Shown here: piece after piece, positions 6,277 to 6,612 of the stretch
How positions within the stretch are numbered: the first letter of the stretch is position 1
Layout of the letters: each line of letters begins with the position of its first letter
NCBI GenBank assembly: GCA_013694835.1
Contig: JACDBP010000362.1
Location: 1-6,612, forward strand
Direction: 5' to 3'
Length of the DNA stretch: 6,612 nt
Origin: Chloroflexota bacterium
Lineage (GTDB): Bacteria > Chloroflexota > Limnocylindria > Limnocylindrales > CSP1-4
Program-made: the position numbers and the translations under genes
The notes under the pieces: generated by a model
Databases searched by the model: none
Told to the model about the DNA's origin: nothing
What the model saw: the letters and a program-made list of their open reading frames with translations, nothing else

Positions 6277-6612
6277 CTAGCGGGTGTCAGCGTTCCGATG
6301 GGTTGCGGAAACGGCCGTAGGGGTTCCTTCGGCGTAACGTCCCGGGTCGAGCTGCTGCCCGGTGGTGCGATCCCGATCACCGCGAGCGGGACCGCGACCG
6401 GCGCGAGTCGCGAGCGACTCGGCCACGACTTCGTCCAAAAGGTGCTCCCAACGTCGCGCGACGACCTCTGCCCGGAATTCGCGATCGACGGTCCGGCGAA
6501 GCGCCCTCCCGAGGTCGAGCCGAAGCTCCGGCGCCTCCGCGAGGCGGCGGAGGGCGGATGCGGCGGCGGCCGGGTCCCGGTGCGGCACGAACAGCCCGCT
6601 GACCTCGTCGAC
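6277..6612 (-). CDS. Glycosyltransferase (GT4-like), C-terminal end only
   Basis: The frame enters from the right edge and ends at a TAG at 6277-6279. Its 111 visible residues start with VDEVSGLFVPHRDPAAAASA, then LRRLAEAPELRLDLGRALRR, REFRAEVVARRWEHLLDEVV. This is the standard end of a GT4 donor domain (GLLVP-x-x-DP, then the helices that cross back to the N-terminal domain). The catalytic motifs lie outside the window. The last about 40 residues (after VVAESLA) have no counterpart in typical family members, are polar and use more A/T-ending codons than the rest, so the tail may be an extension past the ancestral stop. It lies in tandem with the next glycosyltransferase gene, 37 bp away, suggesting successive sugar additions in one pathway. 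Confidence 0.75.
   Translation of the reverse strand, partial: VDEVSGLFVPHRDPAAAASALRRLAEAPELRLDLGRALRRTVDREFRAEVVARRWEHLLDEVVAESLATRAGRGPARGDRDRTTGQQLDPGRYAEGTPTAVSATHRNADTR

Noticed and set aside
1..6612. CRISPR arrays, tRNA or rRNA genes, insertion-sequence ends, riboswitches
   Set aside because: No regularly spaced repeats, no tRNA-like cloverleaf, no transposase and no recognisable riboswitch were seen on reading both strands by eye.

Overview
The window is about two-thirds or more G+C, with strong G/C bias at third codon positions and several non-ATG starts (GTG, TTG, probably CTG). Together with sugar-handling gene content, this suggests a high-GC soil or freshwater bacterium. A Chloroflexota lineage (Limnocylindria-like) is my first guess and an actinomycete the alternative. 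No marker gene in the window settles this.

Left part (1-2545): a carbohydrate-utilisation locus. A GH130-family beta-mannoside phosphorylase/mannosidase gene runs leftwards and leaves the window at position 1. Divergent from it, across 53 bp holding a plausible leaderless promoter for the GH130 gene, is a two-gene unit: a DUF624/YesL-type five-helix membrane protein and a Gfo/Idh/MocA-type NAD(P)-dependent sugar oxidoreductase. These two are coupled by a CTGA overlap in which the oxidoreductase appears to start with CTG behind a good AGGGG ribosome-binding site. DUF624 proteins typically sit beside sugar ABC transporters, so a transporter may lie outside the window.

Middle part (2546-3798): about 360 bp without a convincing gene (it contains an 18-bp imperfect tandem repeat and two short GC hairpins), then a broken gene. 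The broken gene is an XRE-type helix-turn-helix protein fused to a domain with a D...E-x-R pattern resembling a PD-(D/E)XK nuclease fold. It is interrupted by three single-base frameshifts, although every segment still reads cleanly in its own frame. All the other genes are intact, so this looks like recent decay of one gene or a local sequence error.

Right part (3799-6612): a membrane-anchored or exported alpha/beta hydrolase with a readable Ser-Asp-His triad. It converges on two leftward GT4-type glycosyltransferase genes in tandem, a complete one and the 3' end of another. These two probably form part of a glycan or glycolipid biosynthesis operon entering from the right edge.

The most unusual item is the frameshifted HTH/nuclease-like gene. 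I see no CRISPR array, tRNA, rRNA, insertion sequence or recognisable complete novel system.
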